NCBI RefSeq assembly: GCF_014250515.1
Contig: NZ_CP060202.1
Location: 3,469,001-3,533,000 of the forward strand
Source: Hymenobacter sediminicola
GTDB lineage: Bacteria > Bacteroidota > Bacteroidia > Cytophagales > Hymenobacteraceae
Direction: 5' to 3'
DNA: 64,000 nucleotides
A program made the translations under genes and the position numbers. How positions within the stretch are numbered: the stretch's first letter is position 1; the number at the start of each line of letters is the position of its first letter. Positions 59,776-64,000 of the stretch are shown in pieces. The notes under the pieces are model-generated. The model had not been told where the DNA came from, ran no database searches, and saw nothing but the letters and a program-made list of their open reading frames with translations.

Positions 59776-59835
59776 GCAAAGGCGAGGCCACGAGGCAACA
59801 GGATCATTTCTGCTGTCTCGTGGCCTCGCCTTTGC
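59776..59835 (-). terminator. Hairpin terminator after SDR paralogue B
   Basis: GCAAAGGCGAGGCCACGAG (59776-59794) is exactly repeated in reverse complement at 59817-59835, loop of 22 bases. It abuts the stop codon of the SDR gene at 59836. T-run after it is poor on the minus strand (GCACTACAAC), so termination may be partial. Confidence 0.65.
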
Positions 59836-60780
59836 TTAATACGGGAATACGGATTCGTAGTAGGCAATGGTATTAGCAATGCCTTGCTCGAACTCGGTGA
59901 ACTGGAAGTCCGGAAATACCTGCCGGAAGCGGGTATCATCCATTACTTTTTTAGGAGCACCGTCGGGTTTGCTGTGGTCCCATACTACATTCCCCTTGTA
60001 GTCAAATTTCGACTGGATGATGTCAACCAACTCTTTTACGCTCAGGCCATCATTTTGGGCCACGTTGAGCGGCTGCTCCAGTCCGGTCCGGTCCGGTATC
60101 AACATAATTTCCCACACCAGCCGCGCAAAATCGCGCGCGTAGAGCCATTCCCGCACTGCAACCCCAGTACCCCAAATGGGCAGTTCGGCCTGCTTAATTT
60201 TCTCGGCTTTCACAAACTTCGACACCAAGGCATTCAGCGCGTGCGCCTTGTTAGGGTCCGTAGAGTCATAAGGACCGTACATGTTGGGAGTCAGCAGATT
60301 GATGCTGCGCACGGCATACTGCATCTGGAAGCTCTCCGCCACGGTCCAGAGCAAACGGCGAGTAGAGCCATAAGCCAGTACAGAACGATGAATATGACCG
60401 TTCCACCACTCTTCCTCCCGGTACAGTTCGGCGTTGCCAGGATAAGCGCAGTTGGCAAGAGGATTAATAACAATAGCCTGCGGACAAGCTGCTGCCACTG
60501 CTTCGTACATGCCCATAATCATACGCGTGTTGTCCGCAATGACCGTAGCAGCCTGCTCCGTTACGTAATTGAGGCTGCCTACGTGTGCCGCGCAGTTTAC
60601 GACGAAGCGCGGCCGGTGCTGCGCCAGGAACTCCGTTACCTGTTTCGTGTCGCGCAGGTCAAGACCAGTGCTTCGTGAGGCTTCTACCGGCTCCACTCCA
60701 TTTTCGCGCAGCACTTCTACCACGTTACTGCCCACGAAGCCATTGGCTCCGAATACAACTACTTTCATTTTACCTGTCAT
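59836..60780 (-). CDS. Extended SDR (NAD-dependent epimerase/dehydratase), paralogue B
   Basis: 314 residues; the ATG at 60768 is an alternative and closer to the NAD motif (KVVVFGANGFVGSNVVEVL). VVNCAAHVGSLNYVTEQAA, INLLTPNMYGPYDSTDPN, IWGTGVAVREWLYARDFARL and DHSKPDGAPKKVMDDTRFRQ match paralogue A. The catalytic sites read NPLANCAYP (Asn for Ser) and LAYGSTRRLLW: Tyr is present but the Lys of YxxxK is Arg. Probably a reductase or epimerase for a deoxy sugar. It starts 3 bases after the DegT gene stop, so they are coupled. Confidence 0.87.
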   Translation of the reverse strand: MTGKMKVVVFGANGFVGSNVVEVLRENGVEPVEASRSTGLDLRDTKQVTEFLAQHRPRFVVNCAAHVGSLNYVTEQAATVIADNTRMIMGMYEAVAAACPQAIVINPLANCAYPGNAELYREEEWWNGHIHRSVLAYGSTRRLLWTVAESFQMQYAVRSINLLTPNMYGPYDSTDPNKAHALNALVSKFVKAEKIKQAELPIWGTGVAVREWLYARDFARLVWEIMLIPDRTGLEQPLNVAQNDGLSVKELVDIIQSKFDYKGNVVWDHSKPDGAPKKVMDDTRFRQVFPDFQFTEFEQGIANTIAYYESVFPY

Positions 60781-60782
60781 TC

Positions 60783-61907
60783 TTACCAGCCCTTCTTGAT
60801 GGTGTCAATAATATACTCTACCTGCTCTGGTTGTAAAGCATCGTGCAGAGGCACATGAATCTGCGTTTCATCGAAGCGGCGCTGATTTACCAGTTCTTCC
60901 CGTTTGCCGCCAAACAGCGTATTCTTATCAATGCCGTCGTGAATGACCGAGCTGGCAATACCAGCTGCTTTGAGCGCCCGGATAAATTCCAGCCGGTTAT
61001 CGACGTGGAACCCGAACAGCCAATGGGCACTTTCCCGGTCATCTTTATGGTCGAATAGCGTAACACCCGCCACATTCTGCAGTCCCTGCTGATACTGCTG
61101 CACCAGTTGGCGACGGTAGCTCATTCGCTCCTGGAAACCTTCGAGATTAGCTAGTCCTAGTGCAGCAGCATAATCACTCATGTGATACTTGTAACCTACG
61201 TCGGTAAGATCGTACACCCGCTCCCCAATCTCAGAAACCGGCGAATGAGCCCGGTCGATACCAAACCAGCGGCGGCGAAATACTTCCGTAGCAACGGCCG
61301 AATCTGGGCAGCACAGAGCACCACCATCACCAGTCGTCAGGTGCTTAATGGCCTGGAAGGAGAAACAGGTGTAATCAGAGATGGAGCCAATTGCCCGGCC
61401 TTTGTAGGTTGCGCCAGGCGCGTGTGCCGCGTCTTCAATCACTACGAGGTTGTGCTTGCGGGCCAACGCATGAATTTCATCTAAGTCGCAGGGATATCCC
61501 CCCCAATGCACAGCCATAATGGCCTTGGTACGGCTCGTAATCCGGCTCTCAATAGAGGCTGGATCAATATTACCGTTGTTGTACTGGATATCGGCGAATA
61601 CAGGCGTAGCTCCTTCTTGCACAATAGCAATAGCCGAAGCTATAAAGGTCTGCGGTGCTAGAATTACTTCATCGCCGGGCCCGATGCCCGCTACCGCAAC
61701 AGCCAAGTGCAGAGCGCTGGTGCCGCTGTTTAGGGCAGCCGGGTTGGACATTCCGAGGTCGGAGGTAAGGCGCGATTCGAACTCCTTTACCAGCTTACCC
61801 TCACTCAGGAACGTAGTAGTAAGCACCTCTGCCACCCTATCGTGAGCCGAAGGATGCACAAATGTGTTGAAAATTGGAATAGCTGCTGCGAAAGCGGGTG
61901 TGGCCAT
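60783..61907 (-). CDS. DegT/DnrJ/EryC1-family sugar aminotransferase
   Basis: PLP-dependent enzyme that aminates a keto sugar bound to a nucleotide. The 374 residues show LNSGTSALHLAVAVAGIG (about 57-74, PLP phosphate loop), LVVIEDAAHAPGATYKG (Asp binding PLP nitrogen) and FSFQAIKHLTTGDGGALCC with the Schiff-base Lys. YHMSDYAAALGLANLEGFQE closes the active site. GDP-perosamine synthase belongs to this family; with gmd in the locus that is one candidate, but dTDP- or UDP-sugars are possible. The stop is 2 bases from the SDR paralogue B start. Confidence 0.9.
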   Translation of the reverse strand: MATPAFAAAIPIFNTFVHPSAHDRVAEVLTTTFLSEGKLVKEFESRLTSDLGMSNPAALNSGTSALHLAVAVAGIGPGDEVILAPQTFIASAIAIVQEGATPVFADIQYNNGNIDPASIESRITSRTKAIMAVHWGGYPCDLDEIHALARKHNLVVIEDAAHAPGATYKGRAIGSISDYTCFSFQAIKHLTTGDGGALCCPDSAVATEVFRRRWFGIDRAHSPVSEIGERVYDLTDVGYKYHMSDYAAALGLANLEGFQERMSYRRQLVQQYQQGLQNVAGVTLFDHKDDRESAHWLFGFHVDNRLEFIRALKAAGIASSVIHDGIDKNTLFGGKREELVNQRRFDETQIHVPLHDALQPEQVEYIIDTIKKGW

Positions 61908-61973
61908 ATGAGAAAAGGCAAAGAAGAAATGTTAATCAGAATTGGGGAAGCAGGTGACGCCTCCCATACGAAC

Positions 61974-63047
61974 TTAATGCGGTTGGGTTAAGACCCCCGC
62001 CATCAGGTGGGCATTGTACTCAGTGGAAAGCAGTTGCATAGCAGGGCTTTTGAGAAAGGCCTCACTGGCGTCCAAATATCGGGCATACTCTTCGTACCCC
62101 ATGCCTTTGAGAAACTGATACAGCTCTTCATGGCTCCGAAAATCACTTCGGTTAATGAAGCATTCGGCCGGTACCAGCCGGCTGGCATCAGCATGGCCCA
62201 GGTAAATTGGCACACAAGCGGCTGCCAGCGCATCAAACAACTTCTCCGTCAGATAGCCTGGGGTATCGCCGGTGTTCTCGTAGGAAATCGGGAAACGGTA
62301 GTGTTGCAGTATCTCGATTTTCTGGTTTGGCGGAACGCTGCCCCTGTTCACACGTGCAAACACTCTTTCTCGGCGTTTTGACACCAACTGTAGGGCATAG
62401 GTAGGAAGTACTTTGCTCAGAAATCCGGCGCCTCTAAAGCTTACATACGTTTTAGGCGATATTCCGCGACTGAATAAGTCAAATTCTTCTGGATGGTGCT
62501 CTGAAAACCACTTCAAAGTCTGGTACCGCTCATACAGCAGCGACCCTGATCCTTTTGGTGGCTTAACGACCCCAAAGGCAGCGGCCATCAGCACGCACAG
62601 CTTCCGAGCAGCAAACTCCTCCTCTGAAGGTCGCTTGTACCGCGGAAAGTCTTTGAAGTCAATAGCATAGTGATACTGAAAGTACCGCGTGTTGTCTACG
62701 CGAGTCGGGTCGTAGGTAAGTATCCGGTCGAAAGGGGCATGATTTTCTACAAGCCAGTTTTCAGGGTAATACGTAGCCGGCTCAGTCAGAATCAGGTGAA
62801 GCTTCTGCCCGGGCCGGGTCCGAACGAAGTGCTGAAACTGCATGGGCTGGTCCAGGCAAATAATTAGGTCAGATTCCTGTGGCGGATGGATATCCTGAGT
62901 TGCCAGTTCTATCCCGCGCTGGCTCAGCACCTTGCATAGTGCTGCGTATAAGTATGTATCCCTCTTCATACCGTTTATCGGCTCATCGGAAAATATCTTA
63001 TTTCCGAGCAGGGCGGCGTCGTGGTGTACGTAGAGGGTGGCTTTCAA
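61974..63047 (-). CDS. Family 10 alpha-(1,3/4)-fucosyltransferase
   Basis: Transfers fucose from GDP-fucose to a GlcNAc- or glucose-like acceptor. The 357 residues carry the GT10 core: HYRFPISYENTGDTPGYLTE, then KLFDALAAACVPIYLGHADA and LVPAECFINRSDF (about 250-305). The frame begins with TTG at 63047; the next Met is residue 27 (MKRDTYLYAALCKVL), but the first 26 residues (KATLYVHHDAALLGNKIF) look like the first beta strand of the domain, so TTG start is likely. No membrane anchor or heptad tail is seen, unlike Helicobacter FucT. gmd and fcl in the same locus supply the donor. Confidence 0.88.
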   Translation of the reverse strand: MKATLYVHHDAALLGNKIFSDEPINGMKRDTYLYAALCKVLSQRGIELATQDIHPPQESDLIICLDQPMQFQHFVRTRPGQKLHLILTEPATYYPENWLVENHAPFDRILTYDPTRVDNTRYFQYHYAIDFKDFPRYKRPSEEEFAARKLCVLMAAAFGVVKPPKGSGSLLYERYQTLKWFSEHHPEEFDLFSRGISPKTYVSFRGAGFLSKVLPTYALQLVSKRRERVFARVNRGSVPPNQKIEILQHYRFPISYENTGDTPGYLTEKLFDALAAACVPIYLGHADASRLVPAECFINRSDFRSHEELYQFLKGMGYEEYARYLDASEAFLKSPAMQLLSTEYNAHLMAGVLTQPH

Positions 63048-63095
63048 ATTAGGAAGTGCTTGGAATACAGGTGAATCTACAGAAATGCCGCCGGG

Positions 63096-64000
63096 CTACA
63101 CATGTTTGACGGCACCGTGCAGAAAATCCTGGTAGACATCGCGCAGTCCCTTTTCGAGTGGAATAGCAGATTTCCAGCCTAGTGCCGCTAGTTTACTGAC
63201 GTCCATTAGCTTGCGCGGCGTTCCATCGGGCATTGTCGTATCAAAGTGAATTTCGCCCTCGTAGCCCACAACTTCACGGACCAGTACGGCTAACTCGTGA
63301 ATTGCCAGGTCCTGCCCTGTTCCAACGTTAATGTGACCAGACTCACTGTAGTGCTGCAATAAAAAGAAGCAGGCATCCGCCAAATCATCCACATGCATGA
63401 ATTCTCGATGGGACTTGCCCGATCCCCATACCTGCACCGCGGGTAGATTCTGAAGCTGGGCCTCATGAAACTTTCGGATCAGGGCAGGCAACACGTGTGA
63501 GTTTTTCAGATCGTAGTTGTCATTCGGGCCATACAGGTTTGTAGGCATCGCCGAAATGAAGTCGCTGCCATATTGAGCCCGGTAGGCGTCACACATCTTT
63601 ACCCCCGCAATCTTGGCCAGTGCATATGGCTCATTAGTTGGTTCTAGAGGCCCTGTCAGCAAGGCGTCCTCGCTGATAGGCTGAGAGGCGAATTTGGGAT
63701 AGATACAGGATGACCCCAGAAACAGCAACTTGCGCACTCCAGTAATGTGACTCTGATGTATCACATTGTTCTGAATCATCAAGTTATTATACATGAAGTC
63801 AGCGCGGTAGGTATTGTTAGCATTGATGCCACCTACTAAAGCGGCGGCCAACACCACATAATCAGGTTTTTCCTGAGCGAAAAAATCCTCTACCTCGGCT
63901 TGCCTGCACAAGTCTAGCTCTTTGGAGGTGCGCAACAGCAAATTGGTATAGCCTGCTTTCTCAAGCCGACGCACCATCGCCGAACCAACCATGCCCCGAT
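63096..64000 (-). CDS. fcl: GDP-L-fucose synthase (partial, continues beyond window end)
   Basis: NADPH-dependent epimerase-reductase converting GDP-4-keto-6-deoxymannose to GDP-L-fucose. The frame reaches the window end, so a few N-terminal residues are missing; the visible part starts in RGMVGSAMVRRLEKAG. Family sites are all present: AAALVGGINANNTYRADFMY, LGSSCIYPKFASQPI (Ser107), TNEPYALAKIAGVKM (Tyr136, Lys140), MPTNLYGPNDNYD and GSGKSHREFMHVDDLADACF. The rest of its operon lies outside. It forms the donor pathway together with gmd. Confidence 0.95.
   Translation of the reverse strand, partial: RGMVGSAMVRRLEKAGYTNLLLRTSKELDLCRQAEVEDFFAQEKPDYVVLAAALVGGINANNTYRADFMYNNLMIQNNVIHQSHITGVRKLLFLGSSCIYPKFASQPISEDALLTGPLEPTNEPYALAKIAGVKMCDAYRAQYGSDFISAMPTNLYGPNDNYDLKNSHVLPALIRKFHEAQLQNLPAVQVWGSGKSHREFMHVDDLADACFFLLQHYSESGHINVGTGQDLAIHELAVLVREVVGYEGEIHFDTTMPDGTPRKLMDVSKLAALGWKSAIPLEKGLRDVYQDFLHGAVKHV

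Noticed and set aside
59776-59835. Mobile-element ends with 19-bp inverted repeats
   Set aside because: Only 22 bases lie between the arms and the hairpin abuts a stop codon; a terminator explains it better, and the arms do not match the dispersed repeat family.
1-64000. CRISPR array, tRNA, rRNA, prophage or insertion sequence
   Set aside because: I saw no regular direct repeats with spacers, no cloverleaf candidate, no rRNA-like stretch and no transposase or phage structural gene. This was by reading only, so a short tRNA could have been missed; a covariance-model scan would settle it.

Overview
The window looks like chromosomal DNA of a GC-rich member of the Bacteroidota, most likely a Hymenobacter-type Cytophagales bacterium (inference). 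Supporting signs are: the gene order bamD-rpoZ-coaC-coaB-porD-recN; a type IX secretion protein (PorD); a Bacteroidota-type OstA-like protein; a GH3/beta-lactamase fusion; BshA of bacillithiol synthesis; the mutL-rhomboid-rhomboid order; and promoters of the Bacteroidota form (TTG, about 20 bases, TAnnTTTG). I see no rRNA, tRNA, CRISPR array, transposase or phage gene.

Bases 1-41,700 are mostly conserved core genes. Bases 1-4,404 (minus strand) form an envelope and coenzyme A operon: bamD, rpoZ, the two halves of coaBC as separate genes, porD and a recN cut by the window edge. An OstA/LptA-like gene and tilS diverge at 6.2 kb. Next come a small membrane protein, malate dehydrogenase, a macrodomain plus AlkD-type pair, two rhomboid proteases, mutL, the GH3/serine hydrolase fusion, bshA, an A-type Fe-S carrier, a penicillin acylase homologue, an acetyltransferase, glycerol-3-phosphate dehydrogenase, a ChaN-like protein, a NatAB-like ABC exporter, an ECF sigma factor overlapping a membrane-protein gene, dnaJ/grpE, the hpt-adk-obg cluster, a membrane pyrophosphatase and an M42 peptidase. 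A TPR protein and a polytopic membrane protein on the plus strand lead into the last region.

Bases 41,670-64,000 are a continuous minus-strand surface-polysaccharide locus of at least 22 genes, still open at the window end. It holds fcl and gmd (GDP-fucose supply), a GT10 fucosyltransferase, a Wzx-like flippase, a GT61 enzyme, six other glycosyltransferases, two DegT/WecE aminotransferases, two formyltransferases, two atypical extended SDRs, two left-handed beta-helix acyltransferases, a WbqC protein, a 2OG-Fe(II) oxygenase and a NodB-type deacetylase. Together these suggest a glycan carrying fucose and N-acylated or N-formylated dideoxyamino sugars. The locus has recombined: two GT2 genes share a nearly identical 5' third, two SDR paralogues flank an acyltransferase gene, and an AT-rich patch lies at 57.3-59.2 kb.

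The most unusual points outside ordinary annotation are a palindromic repeat family present three times, always between genes, with one copy exactly between coaC and coaB; a perfect 28-bp-arm hairpin between convergent genes at 19.2 kb; a MutL with a damaged endonuclease motif; and the two SDR paralogues with YxxxR or FxxxR in place of the catalytic YxxxK.
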